Source: Marimonas arenosa
GTDB taxonomy: Bacteria > Pseudomonadota > Alphaproteobacteria > Rhodobacterales > Rhodobacteraceae
Assembly: GCF_030848945.1 (NCBI RefSeq)
Contig: NZ_JANHAX010000008.1
Span: forward strand, 1-64,000
Direction: 5' to 3'
Length of the DNA stretch: 64,000 nucleotides
Each line of letters starts with the position of its first letter. The stretch's first letter is position 1. The notes below the pieces were generated by a model. The model saw only the letters and a program-made list of their open reading frames with translations. It was not told the origin of the DNA and did not search any database. The position numbers and the translations under genes were made by a program. Shown piece by piece: positions 44,716-53,647 of the stretch.

Positions 44716-45609
44716 ATGACAAGACGTCGGATCGAGTGGCCGACATGGGGGATGCTGGTGGCGACCTATATCGCCTGGGCGTTTGCCACGAGTTGGGGCG
44801 CGGCGCTGTGGCTGCCGCTGGGCATGGCGCTGGTGACGCTTTCAGCGGCGATGCACAGCTCGCTGACCCACGAGGCGGTGCATAGCCACCCCACCCGGTT
44901 TGCGCGGCTGAACGAGGCGCTGCTTTTTCCGGCGCTGAGCCTGTGCATTCCCTATGGGCGGTTCCGCGACACCCATCTGGCGCATCACAGGGACGAGATC
45001 CTGACCGATCCCTATGACGATCCCGAGAGCAATTATCTCGATCCGGAGGTCTGGACACGCCTGCCGGTCTGGATCCGAAAGGTGCTGCGGTTCAACAACA
45101 CGCTTCTGGGCCGTCTCCTGATCGGGCCGCTGATCGGGCAGATCGCTTTCATGCGCGCGGACTGGCGGCTGATCCGTGGCGGCGACCGGCCGGTTCTGTC
45201 GGCCTGGGCCTGGCATATTCCGGCGCTGGGTCTGGTGATCTGGTGGCTGGTGGCAGTGGGGCAGATGCCAGTGTGGGCCTTTCTAACAGCCAGTTATGCG
45301 GCGCTGTCGATCCTGAAGATCCGTACCTTCCTCGAACACCGCGCCCATGAACGGGCGCGCGGCCGCACGGTGATCGTCGAGGATCGCGGGCCGCTGGCGT
45401 TGATCTTTCTCAACAACAACTACCACGTCGTGCATCACTGCCACCCGACCCTGGCGTGGTATGACTTGCCGGCCAGGTTTGCCGCCAACCGCGACCGGTA
45501 TCTGCAGCGCAACGAGAGCTACTACTACCGCTCCTACGGCGAAGTCTTCCGGCGCCATTTCTGGCGCGCCAAGGACCCGGTGCCGCATCCGCTCTTCCAC
45601 CGTGACTGA
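44716..45609 (+). CDS. Membrane fatty acid desaturase
   Basis: 297 residues with three histidine clusters of the diiron desaturase/hydroxylase family: HEAVHSH (about 52-58), HLAHHRD, and YHVVHHCHP near residue 240. Two pairs of membrane helices (about residues 11-45 and 165-200). It introduces a double bond or hydroxyl into a lipid acyl chain or similar substrate. Single gene, followed closely by a permease. Confidence 0.83.
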   Translation: MTRRRIEWPTWGMLVATYIAWAFATSWGAALWLPLGMALVTLSAAMHSSLTHEAVHSHPTRFARLNEALLFPALSLCIPYGRFRDTHLAHHRDEILTDPYDDPESNYLDPEVWTRLPVWIRKVLRFNNTLLGRLLIGPLIGQIAFMRADWRLIRGGDRPVLSAWAWHIPALGLVIWWLVAVGQMPVWAFLTASYAALSILKIRTFLEHRAHERARGRTVIVEDRGPLALIFLNNNYHVVHHCHPTLAWYDLPARFAANRDRYLQRNESYYYRSYGEVFRRHFWRAKDPVPHPLFHRD

Positions 45610-45629
45610 CGCCGTGCCATAGGGCGGTC

Positions 45630-46523
45630 ATGGCCTGGGTTGTTCTCTCGATCACAGCAGCGGCGTTCCAGACGCTGCGCTTCATGCTGCAGAAGGCGCT
45701 GAGCACCGGCCGGCTGTCGGCCGGGGGGGCGACGCTGGCGCGGTTTTTCTATTCGGCGCCCATCGTGACCGCGCTTGCGCTTGGCTACTGGCAGTGGAGT
45801 GGGGCGGAATGGCCGGGTTATTCCGGCGTATTCTGGGGCTATGCCCTGATCGGGGGGCTGGCGCAGGTATTGGCGACCTGGTGCGTGGTGGCGCTGTTCG
45901 CGCATCGAAATTTCGCTGTCGGGATCACCTTCAAGAAAACCGAAGTGGTGCAGACCGCGATTGTCGGCTTTGCGCTTCTGGGGGACACCGTGTCGACTGG
46001 CGGGCTGGTGGCGATCGTGGTCGGGCTGGTAGGCGTGCTGGTGCTCTCGGACGCGCCGGGTGGGGCCGGTTTGGCGCGGTTTTTCAACCGCGCGGCCGGG
46101 CTCGGGCTGTTGTCGGGGGCGTTCTTTGCGGTTTCGGCGGTGTGCTATCGCGGCGCAACGCTGGAGGTGGCGAGCGACGACCCGTTCCTGCGTGCCGCGC
46201 TGACGCTGATGGTGGTGACACTGTCGCAGACGCTGGGCCTGTCGGCCTGGATCGGTTGGTGGGAACGCGGCGAGATCGGCCGGTTGCTAGCGGCCTGGAA
46301 AACGGCGGTGTGGATGGGGTTGACCGGCATGGCCGGATCGCTGTGTTGGTTCACAGCCTTCACGCTTCAGAACGCGGCCTATGTTTTTGCCGTGGGGCAG
46401 ATCGAGGTGATCTTTTCCATCGCCGCCTCGGTCCTGTTTTTCGGCGAGAAGATGGCCGGCCGGGAACTGGCGGGCATCGGCCTGCTGACGGTCAGCATTC
46501 TGGGTCTTGTGCTGATGGGTTGA
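45630..46523 (+). CDS. EamA/DMT-superfamily permease
   Basis: 297 residues with about ten membrane helices in two EamA halves (residues 1-140 and 150-297). Typical elements: FKKTEVVQTAIVGFALLGD at the end of the first half and QIEVIFSIAASVLFFGEKM in the second. Substrate unknown; relatives export amino acids or metabolites. Confidence 0.82.
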   Translation: MAWVVLSITAAAFQTLRFMLQKALSTGRLSAGGATLARFFYSAPIVTALALGYWQWSGAEWPGYSGVFWGYALIGGLAQVLATWCVVALFAHRNFAVGITFKKTEVVQTAIVGFALLGDTVSTGGLVAIVVGLVGVLVLSDAPGGAGLARFFNRAAGLGLLSGAFFAVSAVCYRGATLEVASDDPFLRAALTLMVVTLSQTLGLSAWIGWWERGEIGRLLAAWKTAVWMGLTGMAGSLCWFTAFTLQNAAYVFAVGQIEVIFSIAASVLFFGEKMAGRELAGIGLLTVSILGLVLMG

Positions 46524-46538
46524 ACCCGCCGCGGCGGC

Positions 46539-47282
46539 TCACTCGGACTGGTCGATCCGCTTGCCTGACAGAGGTCCGCGCCCCTTGAGCCGCTGGAACA
46601 GGCTTTCTTCCCTGGAATTGTTGAAGAACGGCACGTTGTCGGGCGGTGAGAGATCATGGGCGCGGGCGGCGACTTCGGCCAGTACCACCTCGGTGATGAA
46701 CGGTAGGTCGAACTCGCGTACCTTCTGCAACGGGATCCACTGCAGGTGGCTGAGTTCGTCATGCGCGGCCGAGAAATCGTCGAGGTCGTTGGCAATCTCG
46801 TCCGCGTCGACCAGGAAGAACCGGGCATCGAAGCGGCGCGGGCGGCCCGGCGGGGTGATGGCGCGGAAGACGAATTGCAGTGGATGCGCGTCCGGCAGGT
46901 AACCGGCGGCGGCGAAGTCGGCCCAGTCTTCGGGGGGCTCGACCCACCAGTTTCCAGGCTGGCCGATGATCAGGCCGGTTTCCTCCCAAAGCTCGCGGAT
47001 CGCGGCGGTGGCGAGGGCATGTGTGAAATCCTCGGGCGCGTCTTCCAGCAGCCGCTCGCGGCAGACCTGCGGCATCCGGCGGGCGAGCGGCACGCCGGCA
47101 TCGTCGGGGTCGACCGCACCGCCGGGAAAGACGAACTTGTTGGGCATGAAGGCCGCCTGTGCGCCGCGCTGACCCATCAGCACCTTCGGCTCGTCCAGCC
47201 GGTCACGCAGAACGATCACGGTGGCGGCGTTGCGCACCGCGGTCTTGTCGGTGGTGGTGGCGCCCAGGGCGTCGCTGCTCAT
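46539..47282 (-). CDS. NUDIX hydrolase
   Basis: 247 residues. The Nudix box is split by an insertion: FVFPGGAVDPDD is followed about 30 residues later by AAIRELWEETGLIIG, giving the G-x5...RE-x2-EE-x-G helix. The N-terminal strand reads AATVIVLRDRLDEPKVLMGQ. Similar to coenzyme-A-type or mammalian NUDT19-like enzymes with an insertion. Substrate not determined. Confidence 0.83.
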   Translation of the reverse strand: MSSDALGATTTDKTAVRNAATVIVLRDRLDEPKVLMGQRGAQAAFMPNKFVFPGGAVDPDDAGVPLARRMPQVCRERLLEDAPEDFTHALATAAIRELWEETGLIIGQPGNWWVEPPEDWADFAAAGYLPDAHPLQFVFRAITPPGRPRRFDARFFLVDADEIANDLDDFSAAHDELSHLQWIPLQKVREFDLPFITEVVLAEVAARAHDLSPPDNVPFFNNSREESLFQRLKGRGPLSGKRIDQSE

Positions 47283-47315
47283 GCCGATCCTCGCTTGCCT
47301 GCGGTGAAACGGGCG

Positions 47316-47741
47316 TCAGGCGAGCCCTTCGTCGTCGACGAGGCCGAACCCATGCATCCTGCGGGCCCACTGGAACCCGATCACCGCTCCCTTAAGTCTG
47401 GGCAGAAGGTATAGCGAGAGCGTGACACAGCCAATAGCGAAGATGGTGAACAGCACCAGCGGTTCGGGGCGCCAGGTGGTGAAAACGATATGCAGCAGCG
47501 GTGCCATCAGGTGGCCGACGAACAGGATCGTAAGATAGGCCGGGCCATCATCGGCGCGCTGGTGGTGCAACTCTTCGCGGCAGACCGTGCATTCGTCATG
47601 CACCTTGAGATAGCCCTTGAGCAGCGGTCCGTTGCCGCAATTGGGACAACGTCGGCGCCAACCGTTGCGCAGGGCCGGGCCCAGCGCGCGTGGCGGTTCT
47701 TCGTTTTCGGGAAGGTATGGGTCGACAGAGTTGTCGGACAT
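47316..47741 (-). CDS. DUF983 membrane protein
   Basis: 141 residues. Zinc-ribbon CPNC/CTVC at about residues 32-54 and two membrane helices (about 70-90 and 98-118). The HHQRADDGPAYLTILFVGH segment is the family signature. Function unknown. Adjacent in the same direction to the NUDIX gene, 33 bases upstream. Confidence 0.85.
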   Translation of the reverse strand: MSDNSVDPYLPENEEPPRALGPALRNGWRRRCPNCGNGPLLKGYLKVHDECTVCREELHHQRADDGPAYLTILFVGHLMAPLLHIVFTTWRPEPLVLFTIFAIGCVTLSLYLLPRLKGAVIGFQWARRMHGFGLVDDEGLA

Positions 47742-47970
47742 TGATGGCCTCGCGTTTCCAAGCTTTCATGCCGGGAAATGCCTGGGCTTTGAAGATCGCG
47801 GATTGTCCTTGCGTCGTGATGTCGCAAAACTCTGCGTGACAATGATGGAAAAACAGACGTCGACGCCGACGGAAATCATCGCGTGCGGCGTATGACACTC
47901 TGCAAACGGGCAGAAGGCCCGGCCTCGGACAGTGAGGTATGAACCTGGAAACTCTGATGGAGAAACGCAG

Positions 47971-48519
47971 ATGAAACGCAATGTTGTGATCGCAGGTGTA
48001 GCCGCTCTGGGTCTGGTGGCAGGTGCCGGGATGGTTCTGGCGCACGGCAAGAAGATGGGGGGTGAAGGCATGATGGGTGGCATGCGCGGCGGCCCGGTGA
48101 TGAATTTCGACGAGATCGATGCCGACAAGGACGGCAAGATCACCCAGGCCGAGATGCAGGCCCATGCCAAGGCCCGGTTCGACGCCGCCGACGGCGATGG
48201 TGACGGCAAGCTGTCGGCCGAGGAAATGAAGGCGGCGGCCGAGCGACGCGCTGCCGAATGGCGCGCGCAGCGAGCCGAGCGGATGGTTGCAAGGATGCTT
48301 GAACGGCTCGATGCCGATGCGGATGGCGCGCTGAGCTTTGACGAGATGCCAGGTCAGAAGACCCATGCCGCGCGGATGTTCGAGCGGGCCGACAGCGATG
48401 GCGACGGCGCGATCAGCAAGGCAGAGATGGACGAGGCCCGGGCGCGGTTCGAAGAGCATCGCGGCAAGCGCCATGACCGTCACGGTGACGGCTATCACGG
48501 CAAGCGCTGGATGGAGTGA
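47971..48519 (+). CDS. Exported EF-hand protein
   Basis: 182 residues from ATG 47971 with a signal peptide (about 1-23, cleavage VLA-HG). Four EF-hand loops are visible: DADKDGKITQAE, DGDGDGKLSAEE, DADADGALSFDE and DSDGDGAISKAE. A Met/Gly-rich stretch and a His-rich tail (HRGKRHDRHGDGYHGK) may bind transition metals. It lies just upstream of an ECF sigma gene with a metal-sensor-like protein. Confidence 0.85.
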   Translation: MKRNVVIAGVAALGLVAGAGMVLAHGKKMGGEGMMGGMRGGPVMNFDEIDADKDGKITQAEMQAHAKARFDAADGDGDGKLSAEEMKAAAERRAAEWRAQRAERMVARMLERLDADADGALSFDEMPGQKTHAARMFERADSDGDGAISKAEMDEARARFEEHRGKRHDRHGDGYHGKRWME

Positions 48520-48624
48520 GACCCGCAAGGCCGGGCTCGCGGTTTCGCGCGGGTCCGGCCTATGGCGCGCCCCGCTCCGCGGCGGATTGCCAGGGCGTAG
48601 GCAAGGCGATAGGCCACGAACAGG

Positions 48625-49218
48625 ATGACGATGCCGCTCGACGATCTTGCCCAGGCGCCGGACGAGGCCTTGCTGCTGCTCTTCGCCCGAGGCGATGTGG
48701 CCGCGGCCCGGGCTTTGACGGCGCGGCTGACACCGGCTGTCATAGCCCATGCCCATCGCCTTCTCGGCGACCGGGCCGAGGCCGAAGACGTCACGCAGGA
48801 GGCGATGTTGCGGCTATGGAAGATTGCCGCCGAGTGGCGCCAGGGCGAGGCCAAGGTCACGACCTGGCTCTATCGGGTGGTGGCCAACCTGGCGACCGAC
48901 CGGCTGCGCCGGCGGCGCCGTGATGGGCCGGCGCTGGACCAAGTTCCCGAAACGGCGGACGAGGCCGCGGGACCGGTCGCACGCCTGCAGGCCCGCGCCC
49001 GCGCGGACGCGTTGCAGGCGGCGCTGGACGCGCTGCCCGAGCGGCAGCGACAGGCGGTGGTGCTCCGGCATATTGAAGGGTTCGGCAATCCCGAGATTGC
49101 CGCGATCATGGAAATCAGCACCGAGGCGGTGGAAAGTCTGACGGCTCGGGGCAAGCGGGCGCTGCGCGCGGCACTGGCCGGGCGGCGCGAAGAACTGGGG
49201 TATGGCGATGACGGATAG
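48625..49218 (+). CDS. ECF-type RNA polymerase sigma factor
   Basis: 197 residues (ATG 48631 is an alternative and has the better AGGA spacing). Region 2: HAHRLLGDRAEAEDVTQEAM and LRLWKIAAEWRQGEAKVTTW; region 4: LPERQRQAVVLRHIEGFGNP and EIAAIMEISTEAVESLTARG. It overlaps the next small membrane protein gene by 17 bases, the usual arrangement for a sigma/anti-sigma pair. Confidence 0.9.
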   Translation: MTMPLDDLAQAPDEALLLLFARGDVAAARALTARLTPAVIAHAHRLLGDRAEAEDVTQEAMLRLWKIAAEWRQGEAKVTTWLYRVVANLATDRLRRRRRDGPALDQVPETADEAAGPVARLQARARADALQAALDALPERQRQAVVLRHIEGFGNPEIAAIMEISTEAVESLTARGKRALRAALAGRREELGYGDDG

Positions 49219-49594
49219 CGATCGCAACGACGAGATGGAGCTCGAGGCATTTTTCACGGCGGCGCGGCAAATGCCGGCACCGGCCTCCGAGGCGCTGATG
49301 GCGCGGGTGCTCGGGGACGCGCTAGCGGTGCAGACAGCGGCTGCGGGCGGGTTCGCGACGGAACGGGAGCGGCCGGGGTTCCTGGCGGGGCTGTTTTCGA
49401 CCTTGGGTGGCTGGCCGGCGGTGTCGGGGCTGGCCACAGCGGCAGCGACGGGCCTGTGGATCGGGTTCAGCCCATCGCTGGGGGTCGGTGACGCGATGGT
49501 CGGCGCCCTTGGCGTCGAAACGGCGATCGAGATTTATCCGGTCGACTATGCCACAGGTTATGAATTTGCCTTCGAGGAAGGAGATGCGGGATGA
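49202..49594 (+). CDS. Putative anti-sigma factor (small membrane protein)
   Basis: 130 residues overlapping the sigma gene. A cytoplasmic N-terminus rich in acidic residues (DRNDEMELEAFFTAARQMP) is followed by one likely membrane segment (about residues 68-92, PAVSGLATAAATGLWIGFSP). No zinc-anti-sigma HxxxCxxC motif is present. The role as anti-sigma is inferred from position and topology. Confidence 0.65.
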   Translation: MAMTDSDRNDEMELEAFFTAARQMPAPASEALMARVLGDALAVQTAAAGGFATERERPGFLAGLFSTLGGWPAVSGLATAAATGLWIGFSPSLGVGDAMVGALGVETAIEIYPVDYATGYEFAFEEGDAG

Positions 49595-50130
49595 ACGAAG
49601 TCGAGGGAGTGCAACCGCGAACGCGACGTAGCGTGAAGATTGTCTTGTTCCTGTCGCTGGCGCTGAACCTTTTGGTGTTGGGCCTGGTGATCGGGGCGAT
49701 GGCCGGCCACCGGTTCGATCACGATCGCCGGTCGGTTTATCACGACCGGGCTGGCGGGCCGCTGACCGCGGCGCTGAGCCCGGCCGACCGGCGCGCCATC
49801 GGCAAGGCGCTGCGTGAGGCGGCCCGGGAAACGCGGCCGTCGCGCGCCCGAACTCGGGCCGAATACCAGGCGGTGGTCGCGGCGCTGACCGCCGAGCCTT
49901 ATGACGGTGCGGCGGTACGCGCGGCGGTCGAGCGCCAGTTGCAAGGGCTCGGCCAGCGTGCCGAGCTGGGCAAGGAAATGCTGCTGAGGCAACTCGATGC
50001 GATGAGCGCTGCCGACCGGGCGGCATATGCGGAACGGCTTGAACGGGTGCTTGCCCGCGGAGCACCAGGCGCACCGAAAGGGCGGCGGTACATGCGGTCC
50101 GGCCAACTCCGCAATGGGCTGTGGCATTGA
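49591..50130 (+). CDS. Periplasmic heavy-metal sensor / CnrX-Spy-like protein
   Basis: 179 residues, four-base overlap. A membrane anchor (about 17-37), a His/Asp-rich segment (AGHRFDHDRRSVYHDRAGGP), then an all-helical domain with ALSPADRRAIGKALREAARE and LLRQLDAMSAADRAAYAERL, the two LT/LS-type motifs of the Spy/CnrX group. Likely senses metal or misfolding and controls the adjacent sigma/anti-sigma pair. Confidence 0.75.
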   Translation: MNEVEGVQPRTRRSVKIVLFLSLALNLLVLGLVIGAMAGHRFDHDRRSVYHDRAGGPLTAALSPADRRAIGKALREAARETRPSRARTRAEYQAVVAALTAEPYDGAAVRAAVERQLQGLGQRAELGKEMLLRQLDAMSAADRAAYAERLERVLARGAPGAPKGRRYMRSGQLRNGLWH

Positions 50131-50155
50131 GCGCGACACGTCGGTCGCCGCGCGC

Positions 50156-51607
50156 TTAGGCGGCCGAGCGGGTGTTGCACAAGGTGACCCTGTTGCGGCC
50201 GTGGGCTTTGGCACCGTAAAGCGCCTTGTCGGCCTGATCGAGCAGGACCTGGTGCAACGGACGGGCCGACGGAGTCGCATCGTCCGTGTTTGGGGGCAGG
50301 GGCTGGTCGTACGCCTGCCTCGCCGCCAGCGCATCCGACAGGAAGGCGACGCCGATGCTGACCGTCACCTGCAGCGGTCGCCGGTGGCCGGGTGCGTGAA
50401 ACGGCGTTTCACGCACCGTTTTGCAGATCCTCCTGGCCGTCATCTGGGCCGCGGTGCGGCTGGCATCGGGCAGCACGACGAGAAACTCCTCGCCGCCGAT
50501 CCGGGCCAGCAGATCGCCATCCCCGAGCGTGCCGCGCAAAACCGCGGCCAGCCGCGTCAGGACGCCGTCACCGGCGGTGTGGCCAAAACGATCATTGATC
50601 ATTTTGAAGAAGTCGACGTCGATGATCATGGCGGCGAAATCGCCGCCGCCGCGCGCCGAGGCCGCGGCCAAGTCGGCAAGCCGCGGCATCGCGTATCGAC
50701 GGTTGAACAGCCCGGTCAGCGGATCGGTCAGTGCCGCGCGCAGCCCGTTGCGCATGTCGGCGCGGAGGCGGTCGATGGTCTGCTTGCGGATGATCTGGCG
50801 GCTGAGGCGCAGCGCGATCTCGCGGGCCGAAACGCCGCCAGTGATCACATCGCTGGCGCCGCGGTCGAGCGCGTCGGCGGCAAGTCGCTGGGCTGCGGCG
50901 CTGTCGATCAGCACAAGCACCCCGGCATCGCGGGTTTCGGGCTTGGCCCGCAGATCGGCTAAAAGCTGTAACCCGGATTCAGCTGTGGTGTCAGTCAGGA
51001 CCATAGCGATCACGTCGGGGGGCGCGCCGGTAACGATGCGGCGTATCGCCTCTGTCGCGGCATGGGCGGCGATATCCGCGCTCAGACGTCCGCTAAGCCG
51101 GTCGCGCCATTCCGCCGCGGCTTCCGCGGTCGGCGCCACCAGCGCAACCCGTCCGTGACCAGTGAAGCCGGCGGGTTCTTCCGACAGGCCCAGCGCCCGG
51201 TGCGCCCCTTCACGAAGATTGAGTTCTTCGGCAGTTTCGCGCACGCGCAGCAGGCTGCGCAACCGCGCCAGCAGCAGGCGATCCTCATAGGGTTTGTTCA
51301 GGATGTCATCGGCCCCGGCGGCCAGCAGGTCGTAGCGGAAATCCACGCCCGGTTCGACCGTTTCCACCACCAACGGTATCGACTGCGTCTGCGGCGCCTG
51401 GCGCAGTGACTGGGCGAAGGCCGCCGGCGTCATGTCGGGTAGAGCGGCCGCGCACAGGATCAGATCGGGCCGCGACAGGCGCGCCACGGCCAGCCCTTCG
51501 GCCCCGTCCACCGCCTGTGCCACCTGATAGCAGGCTTCGGTCAGCTTGACCTTCCTCACGATGCGATTTGTCGCGATGGGGTCGACGATGAGGATATTGC
51601 CGGGCAC
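50156..51607 (-). CDS. PleD-like REC-REC-GGDEF diguanylate cyclase with degenerate receivers
   Basis: 483 residues. Two receiver domains (about 3-120 and 152-270) and a C-terminal GGDEF domain with GGEEF at 371-375 and DVDFFKMINDRFGHTAGD, so c-di-GMP synthesis is likely intact. The first receiver has VDP at 8-10 and Lys105, but the phosphoacceptor position is Ala53 (LILCAAALPDM) rather than Asp. The second is also degenerate. The inhibitory RxxD site before GGEEF is missing (GDGD). Length and order match PleD. Confidence 0.88.
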   Translation of the reverse strand: MPGNILIVDPIATNRIVRKVKLTEACYQVAQAVDGAEGLAVARLSRPDLILCAAALPDMTPAAFAQSLRQAPQTQSIPLVVETVEPGVDFRYDLLAAGADDILNKPYEDRLLLARLRSLLRVRETAEELNLREGAHRALGLSEEPAGFTGHGRVALVAPTAEAAAEWRDRLSGRLSADIAAHAATEAIRRIVTGAPPDVIAMVLTDTTAESGLQLLADLRAKPETRDAGVLVLIDSAAAQRLAADALDRGASDVITGGVSAREIALRLSRQIIRKQTIDRLRADMRNGLRAALTDPLTGLFNRRYAMPRLADLAAASARGGGDFAAMIIDVDFFKMINDRFGHTAGDGVLTRLAAVLRGTLGDGDLLARIGGEEFLVVLPDASRTAAQMTARRICKTVRETPFHAPGHRRPLQVTVSIGVAFLSDALAARQAYDQPLPPNTDDATPSARPLHQVLLDQADKALYGAKAHGRNRVTLCNTRSAA

Positions 51608-51693
51608 GGATTGTCGCCCTCCGCATTAGTCTCTTGTGTCCCTCGGATCATTCGCCCAGACTGGTTAACAAATCCTTTCCGGAACCCTTGAAT

Positions 51694-51978
51694 ATGTCGA
51701 TGTCGCAGGAATCCGCCGAAACCATCGCCCTCCAGGCCCTGGCCTGGCTGGCGGCGAACGAGGATCTGCTGCCGGTCTTCCTTGGCTCGACCGGGACCGT
51801 CGCGCAGGATCTGCGCGAGCGCGCCAAGGATGCCGATTTCCTCGGCTCGATTCTCGATTTCCTGCTGATGGACGATGCCTGGGTGGTCGCCTTCTGCGAC
51901 ACCGCCGGACTCAGCTATGAAAAACCGATGCTGGCCCGCGCCGCCTTGCCAGGCGGCAAGCAGGTCTATTGGACCTAA
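51694..51978 (+). CDS. DUF3572 family protein
   Basis: 94 residues from ATG 51694 (ATG 51700 also possible). Motif: AETIALQALAWLAANEDLLP, FLGSTGTVAQDLRERAKDAD and FLGSILDFLLMDDAWVVAFC, which is the whole DUF3572 domain. Small cytoplasmic protein of unknown function, next to a HAD phosphatase gene. Confidence 0.85.
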   Translation: MSMSQESAETIALQALAWLAANEDLLPVFLGSTGTVAQDLRERAKDADFLGSILDFLLMDDAWVVAFCDTAGLSYEKPMLARAALPGGKQVYWT

Positions 51979-51995
51979 GCGGAGACCGCCGCAGG

Positions 51996-52712
51996 ATGCC
52001 GGACAACAGGGAGCGGGTGCTTCAGATCGACGGGCTGATCTTCGACAAAGACGGCACGCTGTTCGATTTCGCCGCTACCTGGGAGGCTTGGGCGGTGGCC
52101 TTCCTGACCCGGATCACCGAAGGCGACCGTTCCCGCGCTGTGGCGCTGGGGAAGATGGTCGGGTTCAATTTGGAAGATCAACGCTTTGCGCCGGACAGCA
52201 TCGTCATTGCCGGCACCCCGGGCGAGGTCGCGGACGTGCTGCTGCCGGCCCTGCCCGGGCTGAATCGCGCGGCGCTGATTTCCGTGCTGAATGCCGAGGC
52301 GGCGAAGGCGCCGCAGGCCGAGGCGGTGCCGCTGGTGCCTTTTCTGGCGCAGCTGCGCGGCGCCGGGCTGCGGCTGGGCGTGGCCACCAACGACGCCGAA
52401 GGTCCGGCACTGGCGCATCTGAACACGGCGGGCGTGGCGGCGCATTTCGACTTTATCGCCGGCTTCGACAGCGGGTGGGGTGGCAAGCCCGCGCCGGGCC
52501 AACTCAACGCCTTTCTCGAGGCCACCGGTCTTGTCCCCGAGCGGGTGGCGATGGTGGGCGACAGTACCCACGATCTCGAGGCCGGACGGCGCGCGGGGAT
52601 GCACACGATCGGGGTGCTGACCGGCATGGCCGAGGCGGCGGAGCTGGAGGCGCTGGCCGACGTGATCTTGCCTGATATCGGCCATATCACGTCGCTGCTG
52701 GGGCTCGACTGA
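51996..52712 (+). CDS. HAD-superfamily phosphatase (Gph-like)
   Basis: 238 residues from ATG 51996. HAD motif I DKDGTLFDF (Asp nucleophile and acid), motif II GVATNDAEG, motif III Lys in WGGKPAPGQL, motif IV MVGDSTHDLEAGRRAGM. A helical cap lies between I and II. Phosphoglycolate-phosphatase-like; substrate not certain. Confidence 0.85.
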   Translation: MPDNRERVLQIDGLIFDKDGTLFDFAATWEAWAVAFLTRITEGDRSRAVALGKMVGFNLEDQRFAPDSIVIAGTPGEVADVLLPALPGLNRAALISVLNAEAAKAPQAEAVPLVPFLAQLRGAGLRLGVATNDAEGPALAHLNTAGVAAHFDFIAGFDSGWGGKPAPGQLNAFLEATGLVPERVAMVGDSTHDLEAGRRAGMHTIGVLTGMAEAAELEALADVILPDIGHITSLLGLD

Positions 52713-52910
52713 CCCAACGCCCTGCGGTGCCAACCAGCCCGTGCCGGAAACGGCGGCCGTTACCACGCCCCGGCCGGCTTCCTGTCTGCCTTGTGCCTGG
52801 CGCCGCGGCGGGCATTTCGTGAACGGAAATCAAACTGCCGCAGCGTGCGAGCCGGCTGATGCACCGTTGCAAACCTCGGTGGTTCGGACGGTGAATTGAT
52901 ATGCATCGAT

Positions 52911-52938
52911 TTGGTTCGCGCGTCATGTGTCATACTAT
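52911..52938 (+). promoter_or_regulatory. Candidate sigma-70 promoter
   Basis: TTGGTT and TACTAT separated by 16 bases in a locally AT-rich stretch, upstream of the Cys-rich secreted protein gene. The rest of the 287-base gap before that gene shows nothing recognisable. Confidence 0.4.
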
Positions 52939-52999
52939 ATTGGCGATGCCGGAAAAACGATGTTGTGCGGCGTCCGCCTTGAAACGAGGGGAGGGACTC

Positions 53000-53581
53000 A
53001 TGTTCCAACAAGCCGGTTTCCTTCTGGGTGTGTTCGTTTTCTCACTTCTTTTCGGAACTGGTGCTCTGGTCGCAGAGCCCAGATGGCTGGAATACGAAAA
53101 CGTTGACACCTGCGAATGCGAAAACAACCCGCTCTGCTTGATGGCGGTCAAGAAAGGCAACAACTGTCGCCTGTTGTGGGCTGCCAACCGTCCCGAGGCC
53201 GACAAGTTGCGGCCGACGATGAACACGATCCGGCGCGAAGCTGCTTGCGAGGCGAAGGGGCAGTCCGGGTTCGAGATCAACGGTCAATGCCTCGACGTCA
53301 GCCGTGACGAGGTGATGAAGCACGAACGGATGATCCAGCTTCAGAGAGAGAAAGCGCGTGCGGATTGCATCGCCCGGGGCGCGGAGGGGTATCAGGACAC
53401 TGTGACCTGGCTTGGTTTGCTGACCTATGAATGTGTTTTCGGCAGTGGGGGTGACGATAACGGCATGATCACCTGCGATCCGGGGCAATGCTATGACCCG
53501 TCGGCGATGTTCGGCATGCAGTGCCGGGAGGCGCCGGGTTGCCCCGGCGGCACGGCAGTGTGCGGGTCGCCCGGGTGCTGA
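53000..53581 (+). CDS. Cysteine-rich secreted protein of unknown function
   Basis: 193 residues from ATG 53000 (GAGGGGAGGG upstream). A signal peptide or anchor (MFQQAGFLLGVFVFSLLFGT, cleavage near LVA-EP) is followed by a Cys-rich domain: DTCECENNPLCLM, NNCRLLW, EAACEAKGQ, GQCLDV, ADCIARG, and a C-terminal cluster with CDPGQCYD, CREAPGCPGG and CGSPGC. About 14 cysteines predict several disulfides, so it is extracytoplasmic. I do not recognise the family. It precedes a second secreted protein gene and a fibre gene. Confidence 0.7.
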   Translation: MFQQAGFLLGVFVFSLLFGTGALVAEPRWLEYENVDTCECENNPLCLMAVKKGNNCRLLWAANRPEADKLRPTMNTIRREAACEAKGQSGFEINGQCLDVSRDEVMKHERMIQLQREKARADCIARGAEGYQDTVTWLGLLTYECVFGSGGDDNGMITCDPGQCYDPSAMFGMQCREAPGCPGGTAVCGSPGC

Positions 53582-53647
53582 CCGGAAGGGGTCAATTGTC
53601 ATGGGGATCACTCCCGACATCTTGCACCGGGGGGCAAAATTCGACGC

